From: Notospermus geniculatus
Taxonomy: Eukaryota > Nemertea > Pilidiophora > Heteronemertea > Lineidae
NCBI GenBank assembly: GCA_002633025.1
Contig: NMRB01000502.1
Location: 227,550 to 291,549, forward strand
Direction: 5' to 3'
Length of the DNA: 64,000 nucleotides
The position numbers were made by a program, and so were the translations under genes. Below are positions 1-11,603 of this stretch, one piece after another. Position 1 is the stretch's first letter. Each line of letters opens with the position of its first letter. The notes under the pieces are model-generated. The model did no database searches and was not told the origin of the DNA. It saw only the letters and a list, made by a program, of their open reading frames with translations.

Positions 1-280
1 GTACATGGACTTTAGTCATAGGCCAATTATCATGCTAAAAAGTCACCCACTCCAAAAAAAGTCATTTCTTCATAAGGCTATGGGAAGAAAATCTTGATAT
101 CTAATGTACATCAGCAACACATGAAACAAACAATTTCACCAGAAGATTAATTGTACAACATGTCTAAGCAAAATATCCACATATTCTACAAAAACACTGA
201 CTTGAGCCTTTTTTAAGGAGAGGCCACACCTATCCTCGTAGCAGATTTCTAAATTCGTCTCAACTGCTATCTGCATGAAA
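1..280. other. Intergenic, nothing recognised
   Basis: AT-rich sequence before the first copy of the 1.3-kb duplication. I see no exon, RNA gene or repeat with supportable borders. Confidence 0.5.
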
Positions 281-1583
281 CACAGCCCTGAACCACCCGT
301 AAATACTCCAGCTTCACCTTCGCCTTCACCCGAACAAACATTATCAAGTCATCTTCTTCAAAGCAAGGAATCCTTCTCCACTACTCCATCAAAGTTTACG
401 GCTGCTCAAACAGACTCTTGCGTTTCAATGGAAGTTCGACAACAACACTCATCCCCAAGGTTGTCACAACCTTCCTAAGTTAAGTGTATGTGGCAAGCGC
501 CACAGCACAAAAACACTCATCTCAATGTTGACTTGCTCGTTCAAGATACAGAAAAAATCCTCACATCTACATTATCCCTGAAAGTGTTTCCTAATGCCAT
601 AAACATAGAAAAACAACCCAAGATGATTATCTGCTCATATTTCGTGACAAATCACATGTTCCATACAAAAGGGGTGGCAACTTCATCAATTATTGGTTTC
701 ACCGATACTTCTTTGACGTATCACATAGCCGCGGTGTAGCTATCAGAACTGGCCTTGGATTTTCAAACATAGTCAGATTCTGAACACAAATCTTCCCCAT
801 CTTTTCCATTGATCCAACAAATCGATTTCTTCATCAGTTAAGCTAAATTTTTCATTGATCTGCAAATGAAGCAAATTCAGTGACCTGATTTCATCAATCG
901 AGTTTACTTTGATGAAATCAAACAAATACAGGAAGCCAATAAATTGAATCATTGCAGAAGCATAATGCAGCCATTTTTCAATTCATGAAGTCATTCACCT
1001 TCAGAAACATGATATGCAATTCAATTTACCAGTACTTTCCAGCTGATGTCAGAAGTACTCGATTTCCATTCCGTTTCCTGAGATTTGATGCTAAAAAGAA
1101 TGATAAAACATTTTTTCATTTTGAGATTTGATGCTATGATTGTCGAGGGTATCATAGACTCCTTTGATCTTCATTGAGGCTCTAGGCCCTGATTTTTCCA
1201 ATATCAGGTGTGCCGTGCTTTAAATTGTCCCTCTTAACCACTACCCTGCGGTAGGATGAACTTAGACAATAATAGGAGGCAAATGAGATAACGAGAGCAA
1301 CGATATTACAGACCCTGATTGGGATATGATGCAGCACCCAAAAAACACAGGTTTTTCTCATAAAAGGCTGAACATGCGCCAGGGGAATTTCAAAATTGCT
1401 CATTATAAACAAGGCACATTTTTTTCTGGTTGAGAGAGCAGAAATGAATGCTGCTCACAGAAAATGGATCCGATGTCTTCCCACTTTTTTTTGCAGCTTT
1501 CACATCATCCATATAATGGTTGAATAAATCTCATAGCTGCATGGGTCAATCCCCTCTCACTTCACTGCCAGGAACGAACATAA
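281..1583 (+). repeat. 1.3-kb direct repeat, copy A
   Basis: Copy A matches 2521-3823 at a constant offset of 2240 bases, with no indel and roughly 20 substitutions seen by eye (about 98-99% identical). Homology starts in the text cacagccctgaacc and ends at ggaacgaacata. Inside is a short Ser/Pro/Thr-rich open frame (about 281-478), then a second short frame (488-739). Neither resembles a family I know. No terminal inverted repeat or target-site duplication is visible, so it may be a segmental duplication or an unclassified interspersed repeat. Confidence 0.85.
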
Positions 1584-1599
1584 TTTCCATCGTGAATTC

Positions 1600-1880
1600 T
1601 TATTTTATGACTTAATTACCACTAAATTACATCTTAAACTTTTAGGATGCCTGTTCAGGGCCACAAATTCTTGTTATGGACTTAAGTACTCCTTATTTAC
1701 TCCTAACATACATCTTAAAAATATCGGGATTCTTGTAATGGCTTAATAAGCTGTAAATTCTTATTTACACCTTATTTTGGTCTTAAACTTTGAAAATCAT
1801 GAAAAAATTCTTTTTGCAGCCTTAATAAGTCATAAACTTCTTATTAAGTCACATTTAAGCAGTACATTTTTGGCAGGGTA
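1600..1880. repeat. Degenerate AT-rich repeat built on ctta...taag words
   Basis: This lies just after copy A and has no counterpart after copy B. The words cttaa, taagt and cttatt recur many times, including the small inverted repeat cttaataag/cttattaag around 1823-1850. It looks like an old AT-rich element or a slippage-grown repeat. Its borders are uncertain. Confidence 0.4.
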
Positions 1881-2321
1881 CCATCACCAGATTCTGACTT
1901 TTCTCATGTTATCAAATTTGAATATCAATTCTCGCCGTGATATGAGCAAATATCATGCGACCGAGCAGGTGCAAACTGAAAATTTCAGTTGCAATAACAT
2001 CCTTGGATGAGCTATGATGTTGCGATACCAGTTTCAAGTCACCTACTGTGGCAGATCTCCCGATATGTCAAAATATCAAATATGATATATCAACATCATT
2101 ATGATGCTGACCCTGGAGAATAAATTTGTTGACGCCAGTATCTTGCCAAGGGCCATTAACATAGGGAAGGAACTTGTTACGAGTGCTCTTCCTGGCCTCG
2201 GAGACAAGTTATTCAAAAAACAAAAGTGTGACAGACAAAATCTCAACTTTCGATATATCAATTTCACCATGAACCAGGTATCGGAGACCTGAAATTTTCA
2301 TTCCATCTTGTAGCTCAGGTC

Positions 2322-2344
2322 ATGTTACCTGGGGGTAGGTAACA
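2322..2344. repeat. Perfect hairpin, 9-bp arms
   Basis: The arms atgttacct and aggtaacat flank a six-base gggggt loop. It lies in the spacer between the two 1.3-kb copies. Function unknown. Confidence 0.7.
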
Positions 2345-2427
2345 TTTCCAGGTCTGTAGCTCTTGCAGGAACAAAGTTACAGGTGTGACAGACTGAACAG
2401 GCAGACAGACACCATGACCAAACACAA

Positions 2428-2459
2428 TATGGTTTCCGATCTTGAGATCGGAAACCATA
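2428..2459. repeat. 32-nt near-perfect palindrome
   Basis: Two 15-base arms (tatggtttccgatct and its complement) are separated by only tg. This is far longer than expected by chance at one site. It sits about 60 bases upstream of copy B. Its core (gatcttgagat, ggaaacc) resembles the 48-bp tandem-repeat unit at 11.2-11.5 kb. Confidence 0.85.
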
Positions 2460-2520
2460 ATTAAAAGAAATACAAAGTTATTCTGTGATGCTCCAGTAAA
2501 TGGCAAGCCCAGAAAAAACC

Positions 2521-3823
2521 CACAGCCCTGAACCACCCGTAAATACTCCAGCTTCACCTTCGCCTTCACCCGAACAAACATTATCAAGTCATCTTCTTCA
2601 AAGCAAGGAATCATTCTCCACTACTCCATCAAAGTTTACGGCTGCTCAAACAGACTCTTGCGTTTCAATGGAAGTTCGACAACAACACTCATCCCCAAGG
2701 TTGTCACAACCTTCCTAAGTTAAGTGTATGTGGCAAGTGCCACAGCACAAAAACACTCATCTCAATGTTGACTTGCTCGTTCAAGATACAGAAAAAATCC
2801 TCACATCTACATTATCCCTGAAAGTGTTTCCTAATGCCATAAACATAGAAAAACAACCCAAGATGATTATCTGCTCATATTTCGTGACAAATCACATGTT
2901 CCATACAAAAGGGGTAGTAACTTCATCAATTATTGGTTTCACCGATACTTCTTTGACGTATCACATAGCCGCGGTGTAGCTATCAGAACTGGCCTTGGAT
3001 TTTCAAACATAGTCAGATTCTGAACACAAATCTTCCCCATCTTTCCCATTGATCCAACAAATCGATTTCTTCATCAGTTAAGCTAAATTTTTCATTGATC
3101 TGCAAATGAAGCAAATTCAGTGACCTGATTTCATCAATCGGGTTTACTTTGATGAAATCAAACAAGTACAGGAAGCCAATAAATTGAATCATTGCAGAAG
3201 CATAATGCAGCCATTTTTCAATTCATGAAGTCATTCACCTTCAGAAACATGATATGCAATTCAATTTTCCACTACTTTCCTGCTGATGTCAGAAGTACTC
3301 GATTTCCATTCCATTTCCTGAGATTTGATGCTAAAAAGAATGATAAAACGTTTTTTCATTTTGAGATTTGATGCTATGATTGTCGAGGGTATCGTCGACT
3401 CCTTTGATCTTCATTGAGGCTCTAGGCCCTGATTTTTCCAATATCAGGTGTGCCGTGCTTTAAATTGTCCCTCTTAACCACTACCCTGCGGTAGGATGAA
3501 CTTAGACAATAATAGGAGGCAAATGAGATAACGAGAACAACGATATTACAGACCATGATTGGGATACGATGCAGCACCCAAAAAACACAGGTTTTTCTCA
3601 TAAAAGGCTGAACATGCACCAGGGGAATTTCAAAATTGCTCATTATAAACAAGGCACATTTTTTTCTGGTTGAGAGAGCAGAAATGAATGCTGCTCACAG
3701 AAAATGGATCCGATGTCTTCCCACTTTTTATTGCAGCTTTCACATCATCCATATAATGGTTGAATAAATCTCATAGCTGCATGGGTCAATCCCCTCTCAC
3801 TTCACTGCCAGGAACGAACATAG
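2521..3823 (+). repeat. 1.3-kb direct repeat, copy B
   Basis: Second copy of the 281-1583 segment. In this copy the Ser/Pro-rich frame gains an upstream ATG at 2500 (MASPEKTHSPEPP...), giving a 72-residue frame that ends at 2718. Because homology starts at 2521, that start codon lies in unique DNA. A second frame spans 2728-2979. I do not recognise either product. Both may be chance frames or remnants of a mobile-element gene. Confidence 0.85.
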
Positions 3824-4039
3824 AATAAACAAGATCTCTTTTGATGGGAATGTAATTTCCCGATCTCATCGAGCTTGACCAGCAGGCCGGCTGGTAAAAA
3901 ATCTTGGCGACAGCATGCTGCAGTCAGGCCAAAGGAGGAATTAAGGGCCATTTCAACTTCCAGGTTCTATCCCCTGAGGAAGAACAAAAGTCAGAACATT
4001 GGGACAAGTTCCAATGCCAACACTGTAATCACCAATGCT

Positions 4040-4303
4040 GATGAGCCATGATAGCCTAGTGGTCATCACATCCACATAGCCAGCACCATGTCCAGGTTCA
4101 ATTCTATCCTGAGCCATACAGATTGATCATCCCTGGCTTCAGTGTCCATCACATAGTGGGATGAGATACAGTGTACTTTTACACTGCAAGAACAAGTTGA
4201 GGAACATACTCGAGTAGCCTGAGATGGCTTCTTCCACTTCTTACCAGTGCCAATAATGCTTTGGCTTCAGTCCTGATGGAAAGATACAATACAATACAAT
4301 ATC
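4040..4303 (+). mobile_element. tRNA-derived SINE
   Basis: A perfect A-box-like sequence (tagcctagtgg, 4052-4062) is followed after a tRNA-like distance by a B-box-like ggttcaattc (4095-4104). These are the two internal RNA polymerase III promoter elements. The sequence then runs through a tRNA-unrelated body and ends in a short repeated acaat tail (about 4285-4303), as SINE 3' ends usually do. The left border is approximate. No tRNA fold with a usable acceptor stem is present, so this is not a functional tRNA gene. Confidence 0.75.
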
Positions 4304-5233
4304 AATTCTGACAAATGAACCTCACTTTTTTTCCAAATGGCTAGCAAGTGAAGAAAATCCTGATAAAAGGACCCTGTCAGTTTTGTTCACCCCTCGAGTC
4401 ATTTGCCACGGGCCTTCAATGTGCCATTGATATCAGGTTTCCTTTTTCCTCAAGGGATCTCTGGTCACTCTTCTTATCTAAAGTGCGCCATGTTAGACTT
4501 TGACAGACCATTGCTGAAAAGGTGGGCAGCAATGTTCCAATGAACAGTGTGGAGTTTTCTGAACCTGCACTGAAGCTCTGCATGATGTTTGAACCTCTGT
4601 GCGCTAAGAGACTGCATTAAGTGTAAACCGAGCATCACATTGCCAGATATACCACTGCAGCAAATAACAAACGTACGTCTCTGCAATATATGAGTAATAC
4701 AGGTGGGTGATCACATGACAATCTTTTGATAACTCGGCCTCTTTTTGATTTCTGAGGAACAGATTTTTGAGGACACGTGTAGCCAATTCCTACCGGGAAG
4801 CAACTAAATCTAGAAGGATCAGATGAACACTTGAAACACAATGCACTACCAGAAAGAAAATATTCCTTGGAGAAGAAATATCAACTATCTGTGTTATCTC
4901 TATGCGTTTTTATATCATCTCGAACAAATTCCCAAGGTATGTTTCGGATCACAAAGGATTTTCGTATTCTTTAAGTTATGATTCGATGCAACTGTGTATG
5001 GAAGGCACCTTTGTTCACTCAGCAGTCACCTTCTGTAAAGAATCTGCTGGTCAACCTCTGTAGCAGAGGATGGCTATTTCATATTTAGGACACTTCTTGG
5101 ACTCAAGGGAACATATGGAGAGCCTTTGAATCTTCACGAACAGAAACCTCTGTGCTTCTCAGGCAAGTTCCAGAACGGGACAGTTTACTATACTTGTCGA
5201 GAAAACTAGCTGAGCTGGTACTTACTCCAATAG

Positions 5234-5524
5234 GTGTATGGAGAACCTTTGAGACTCTTGATTGCTACACATTTCCTCATCAACGGAGCAGCCTGTCACG
5301 ATCTCATCGACAAGCTTTTCCTTTCCATGATTCTGTCCCAGACAGCAAGCAGTCCCACCCACTCCACTGGAACACCCCTCAACCACACCCACAGGGAAGA
5401 CCTAATCACAATCATACGAGTGCACCAACTGCTGAGACTTTTCTTAGGATGAGTTGCCCACACCTTCACCCCGGAAACACGAGCGGATATTGAATTGGAA
5501 ACATACCAGATAGCTGACATTTAG
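5234..5524 (+). pseudogene. Unassigned exon-like open frame with one internal stop
   Basis: After an AG at the end of ccaatag, the frame opens with VYGEPLRLLIATHFLINGAA and runs through LIDKLFLSMILSQT and REDLITIIRVHQLLRLFLG. It then meets a TGA at about 5450 and continues in the same frame as VAHTFTPETRADIELETYQIADI up to a TAG. The amphipathic, protein-like composition on both sides of the single stop suggests a real coding exon that has been broken (CGA to TGA would restore Arg). A chance frame is also possible. I cannot name a family. Confidence 0.3.
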
Positions 5525-8500
5525 GTGATTTATGAATTGCTCCCTCTTAGCTTTGCTTTTTTCCACTACCGCCCGCTGATGCCAATTCTAATGACATTAT
5601 GATGACTGTTGGGTTCCTCTTTGATATATTCCCCGATCAATAATGGTATTAGGCTAACAACTACTTCGGAACCTGGGAAAACCGAGTCCTTTTTTATTCC
5701 ATGAAGAGACGCATAACTGTCAGTTCCTAAGAGAAAGAGCTAGCACCTTTTAAGAAATGGCCCAAAGCACCATATGGCTGTCTGGATCCGACTCCAGGAC
5801 ATGTTCCAATCTGGGTGTGTGGTGGACGATATCTTACAAGTGAATCTGCCTCCTTCACCAAAATTCGATTTAAGATAATTCAAGTTTTGATACAGATTTT
5901 CTGATGAGAAAATTTCATTGGATCACTCATCAGCAAAAGAACGTAGACTTCACGGAGAGTTTGTGTTGAAGACTTGCAACAAAAACGTCGCTTCTTTTTT
6001 CACAGTCAAGTCACAAGGATTAATGTTTCATCGCAAGGAACAGCCAGGTGCTGTAACAAAAACAGACTTAATCATTCATGACATAATAAATCAATGCAAA
6101 ATGGGTCTCATTCCCCTCATGTGGTTCCTACAGACACGACAGTGACTACTGAAGAGAGGTGGCAGGGTATCTCCAATAACCTGGTGGTGGATTCATTCTC
6201 GCGACAGCAGCACGGGCAGCACACATCATGAAGTCAACCGCAAGAGTTTATGAGTGGAAAGTAATAGGGACCCGCAATATGAGGAATCATATTTTACCAA
6301 TTTCTTTTTTCAGCACGATGTGGAGAGTCAACACTGTAGTTGCCAAATAAATATTAGGATAGCAAATAGACGTTGCTTGTGCATAAGGAATAAAACAGGA
6401 AAGTAAACAAGACAACAGAAGTTCTCCAATGTTGAGTTGTTAATTTCCATTATCACAGGATATTGAAAGTTTGACAGATCACTTGGTTGGGGATAAAGGC
6501 AATGAGTCAACAACACGGAAAACATAGAATAAAAACAGGTTAAAATGCTCTGCAACACCAATTTCCTGCTCTCAATATATTGATCAAGTCTGAGAGTTTG
6601 TTCGTGGGAGATCATGAAGGAAACAAAAGGACGTAGGGTTCACTGAGTGTCTGCGTTAGACGGCAATACCAGTTAAGGAATGCTTATTACTAGAACCCAG
6701 TCAGGGTATGGAAATTGTGTTGGAAGGTAGGTGGCTTTTCAAAACCATCATCGACACCATTCCAAGGAATTCTGGTTCACTGCGAATCAAGTGGTTACAT
6801 CCCAAGTTTTTTCCGGAAGGCAAGTGCGCAGTGTTTTAGTGGCTGAGTTAAAGCACCAGAAATAGTCATCGTCATCCATGTATTACTGGGCTGTTTGTAT
6901 ATGACTTGATGAAACTTTGATCACAAATATCAGAAATGGCAGAGATCGCACGAGGAGAAACCCGACGGTATTGATCCATAAACAGTGATATTTCCTTCCA
7001 GCAACAGGGCGAGCATTGATATCCTGAACGGTTAACACATCACACGCAATTGTTGTCAATTTATTTGTGATGGTAACGGATTGGGAGACGGACGTTGTGG
7101 ATAATTCAATTTCACTTTTACTGGACCCTGGGGCAGAGTTGGGGACAGAAAGTGGCTGAACTATAAACAGAGGTGGCCAAGTTGGAATATTCTTGTTAGA
7201 TACATAAAGAGTATTACACAACTGATGTTAAGCAGTGATATTAAAGAATTGGAGAAAAGGTTGAATTCATCAGACAAGGATTTATGTTTCAGGACTAGCA
7301 AATTTTATGAGCAATATTAGGTGGCAAAAGGAGGTGATTAGGAGGGTCAAAAGAGTACAATAACGAATTGATCGAATGGTGTGGAAAACAATTCTAGTTT
7401 GTACATAAATTGATTTCCTCAAATTGGACCATCTGGACTATAACTTGAGTAGACGTCAAGTGTGAGATATGATTTCACAGGACTGACAAGAGTGCTGCAC
7501 TTCAGATGGAATACGCTCATTTATGATAACAAGGAGTACAATACTGAATATAAAACAAATTCTTTGGAGAATTTCATTTGACAGACTCTGTTGAACTCGA
7601 AACAGAAGTTTGTTCCACTACTGCAAGCAATTCTGACTGGGGAATTATTCGTTGAAGAATAAAGTTGATATAACATTTTCTCTGCAAGAAAAGGATTACT
7701 TTAGAAGGCCAAAATGGATCCTTGGAGACAATTGGCTCGAGGAAACCAATCCATTTATGAATACAAGGTAACTGATTTAATAATTTTTTTAACTTTTTTA
7801 CAAGTTGCAATCAGATTTCAAAACAGAGAACAACTTCTGAAACGTGTTGGAAAGGTAGATTTGTCTAGAAGAGGATTCTAGAATTTTTGCCAACATTTAC
7901 CAATGTTACAGGATTTGGAAACCATGGACTGGCATCACACGGAGGAAGGGCAGCTGACAGACATTGACACCTTGTGGTGAGGCTATGAGGACCTAAATGC
8001 TGTTACCCCAAGTTTCTGAAGTTCCAACTGGTTTTCATACAGCGGACAGTCATTTCTGCCCGTCTCTTTTCAAAGTAAACAAATCTGTTTTTTCCCAAAA
8101 ACATCTTCTATCCTTAATACCCATGAGAGCAGTACTGTACCCTGTGGTTTGTTTTAACCCTTCCCCTGCCAATTTCCACAACTGTGGTGGATTTGAGTGC
8201 ACGAGTGCTCACAGGCTGGCAGAAACTTGATATTACGTATTAGAAGTTTCTTGAGGGAGCTATCATGTATGATTCCTTGGACACGTCTCATCTTTCAATC
8301 AAGACAAGAGATAACACACAACCAAAACGTCGAACAAGCCGCCACATCCCCCATTACGTTACAAAGAAGCCAGCCCCCCCCCCCACACACACACACACCT
8401 GCTAATGATAATGCAGCCATTATATGGATCCAACACCTCTTCAAAATTACACATCCATCTCGGCACATTTATCTGATGCCACCGCCAATTAAAATCAGCA

Positions 8501-11150
8501 TCTCTTTCTCCCTGGAGCAATCCACAGCATAAAAGCTCATTATCTCAAGATTCCAGCACTTTCTCATGATGGGGACATTGGGTTCTCAACATTTATCTTG
8601 ATGGCAGATTACACAGTAGAACTCATTTAGTTCTCAGTTTTAATTTGGATTATAATTAATTTTTATACAAGATAATTGGCTAAAGAAATAATCAAATTGA
8701 TTTCTAAAGCTTGGGGAAATCAATGAATTCATCACTTTAAAGAATACCTCTCACGGAGAGTGCTCTCGGATTTGGAATTTAATTAATGCTACAAGAGACA
8801 AGTTCAAACATTTTTGAAATTCAAATACAACTTACTGCATGCTCCCATGTTATAATCAAAATGTTTTTATCCTAAGTTTGTGAGTTTGAAATACACAACT
8901 ATGTGCTCAGTAAATGACCGTAGAACCTCTTACATACAGAGGGCACTTTCGTGATGCAAAAAAATCTGCATTCCTCTAATGCAATACCACTGTCCTCGGA
9001 AATGTTTTTTATGTAGCAATTTTCTGAACTACATCATTGCACATCAACATGCAGGTGTCAGATGTTGCTGAGAAGTAATAGCAACCTCTGATATAGATCC
9101 TCATCTATTTCTTTTCTCCATAAGGCCACAGCTACGGAACATCTTTCTGCATCCAAGGCTGGAGTAATTGAAATAGCAGAGTGGTTATCTGTCTGAAGAC
9201 AGTGACAAAGGATGCTAGGTTTTGCAAGAAATGCACTCTGCACATAATCATCTGTTAGCATTAGCCTTCCTATTAGCTATCATCTATTTTGCTTAAAGAC
9301 AAGGTACAAATTGACATCTTTTGGCAAGACACCTTTCGCTAATTGTGAGGCAAATGACCTACACCCCAACGAAAATGCAACAAATGCATCATTCTGATGC
9401 ATTACCTCAAATAAGCATCGACTATACCGTAAATATGCACCATTGTTGAGGCACTGATGATGCATGTTTGTACCGATAGCACAGTAAAGATCAGGTATAC
9501 CTCATTCATGCATCATGAACATGCACCAGATCTAGCTGCCTCAATCAGCATATCTGATGCATCAAATGTGCTGCAGAAACATGAATTCCTGGGCTTTACA
9601 ACTTACAACATCGGTATTTTAGATGAAAACATATTCCACTCTGAGTTGTAATTTCAATCAAGTGATTTCCTAAATACCAATACACTGAACTGATCAAGCT
9701 GAGATTCTTTCTAATAAATAGGTATGAAAAACGTACCATCTAAACTAAATGCAATGTGAAAAAATAATCAAGAAAGATAATCACCAGTCAGGCAAAAACA
9801 TCATTGGGAATAAATTAGAGAAGAAAACCCCTTGGGCCATGTAGAAATTCATAGGAAGTGCTTTTATGTGAATATTTGATGAAACCTTACAAAATCATTT
9901 CTGATGGGACTATCAATTTATATGAAAATCATCAGGAGAGCAAAAACAATCTAAAAAACATTCCTAAAACATGAAATGCCCTAGTTTTTGCAACATTTTT
10001 CACAATTCTGTGTTGAGAAAGTACAATCATATATGCAGACCTCATAAAATATGNGATCCTAATGGACAGGAACCATTGCGGTATTAGGATTACTTGTAAC
10101 CAAACACAAGGATTTCACACACATATTTTCCATTTACAAGGTTCTTTGGATCAACGAGACAATGCCAGAGTGATTCTTCACAACATCTTTTGCTCTTAAA
10201 AGGCAACAAGTTGCTGAACTCTGGATACCACCAGTGAAACCAATAATCTGTAGAATGTTTGTGGCTTCTTCTCATTGTTTCAACTTCCAAAGGGATTATC
10301 CATCTGTCATTTAATTCTAGTGAGGTTTAATCCAGGATCTATAGACCTTGTCACTTTTACCATCAGCCTTGAAAAACAAGATGTCAATTTGGTATGGCAC
10401 GTGGTCAGCATCAAGTGCTGGCACTCAGCAATAATCTGCTATGTCCATCATGCCATTCCCTTCAATGCCAATAAAACCACTGCAAAGGTTACTTGGATCA
10501 ATTCTTGACGTGACTGAAAATAATGACCTGCCAGTTCGAAACATTTGAGTTGCAGACTGCGAGATCACCACTCTATTTGTAATCCTACAGAGTTTTGTTC
10601 ACCACGGTGGCCGTCAGCTAATAAGAAATAATGTGGCATCATAACCCCGTATAGATGGTCACACAAGGGTATGACCCCATGGGATGCAATCAGTTTTCAT
10701 TTAGGCCTGCCGAGCACCGACATTAATCAAGACATAACTACCTCTACGGGGAAGACACAGCGATAAAATGCCAATCAATCAGCCAAAAAAGAAGAAACTT
10801 GGGACTAAGAACATCATGGCTGAATGCAGTTTTGTTGGTGGAGTAGCGCTGATAATGATGGTCTACCCCTCCCAGTCTTGAATCATTAGTGTCAAGTCTT
10901 GCACAAAGTGCAATGGTGCATCGATCTTCGTCACGTAATAAGTTTTAGTAAGGTTCAGATGTACGAAAAGAGTCATGAAAAAGGAGAGTGATGTGGGCAC
11001 AAAGAATTTTTTAGCTGAATTTGAGTTTCGTTGCTGTATTCATAGTTGAATCCCTGTAATATCCGTATCCGACTGTTGTTAAATTACACACTTCGTTCCA
11101 ACGAAGCTTGTTAACCTGAGTCCTGATTTCATATTACAACTGGCGCTGAT
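5525..11150. other. Gene-poor stretch
   Basis: No exon with recognisable protein similarity was found. It contains a C-run followed by a CA microsatellite at about 8371-8398 and one ambiguous base at 10054. A minus-strand open frame at 6883-7221 looks faintly protein-like but matches nothing I know. Confidence 0.5.
8371..8398. repeat. Poly-C / (CA)n microsatellite
   Basis: A run of ten or more C is followed directly by alternating CA repeats. Confidence 0.9.
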
Positions 11151-11157
11151 GATTGTA

Positions 11158-11492
11158 GTGGCCATCTGATTTCAGATCTTGAGATTTTGGAAACCACTTT
11201 TAGATACTGGCCATTGATATCAGATCTTGAGATTTTGGAAACCGCTTTTAGATACTGGCCATTGATATCAGATCCTGAGATTTTGGAAACCGCTTTTAGA
11301 TACTGGCCATTGATATCAGATCTTGAGATTTTGGAAACTTTTTTTTAGATACTGGCCATTGATATCAGATCTCGAGATTTTAGAAACTTTTTTTTAGATA
11401 CTGGCCATTGATATCAGATCTCGAGATTTTGGAAACTGCTTTTAGATACTGGCCATTGATATCAGATCCTGAAATTTTGGAAACTTTTTTTT
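11158..11492 (+). repeat. Minisatellite: seven 48-50 bp units
   Basis: Units begin at cagatc at 11173, 11221, 11269, 11317, 11366, 11415 and 11465. Each carries gagattttggaaac, then ttttagatactggcc and attgatat. Length grows from 48 to 50 bases through expansion of an internal T run (accgctttt to actttttttt). The array ends about 70 bases before the splice-acceptor-like sequence in front of the GPCR coding exon, so it is in that gene's upstream intron or 5' flank. Confidence 0.95.
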
Positions 11493-11603
11493 TACAAATG
11501 TGGCATTCAGTGGAAGTGACATGAACAATGGTGAAAGCAGGGAAGGTCTCGCTAACCACTTCTTTTGTTCTCATTTCAGGGGACGAAAGTGACTGTGAAG
11601 TAC

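Noticed and set aside
11565-11603. Extra N-terminal 13 residues of the GPCR
   Set aside because: They begin with TTG and lie across a splice-acceptor sequence, so they are intronic. The first ATG after the acceptor is 11604.
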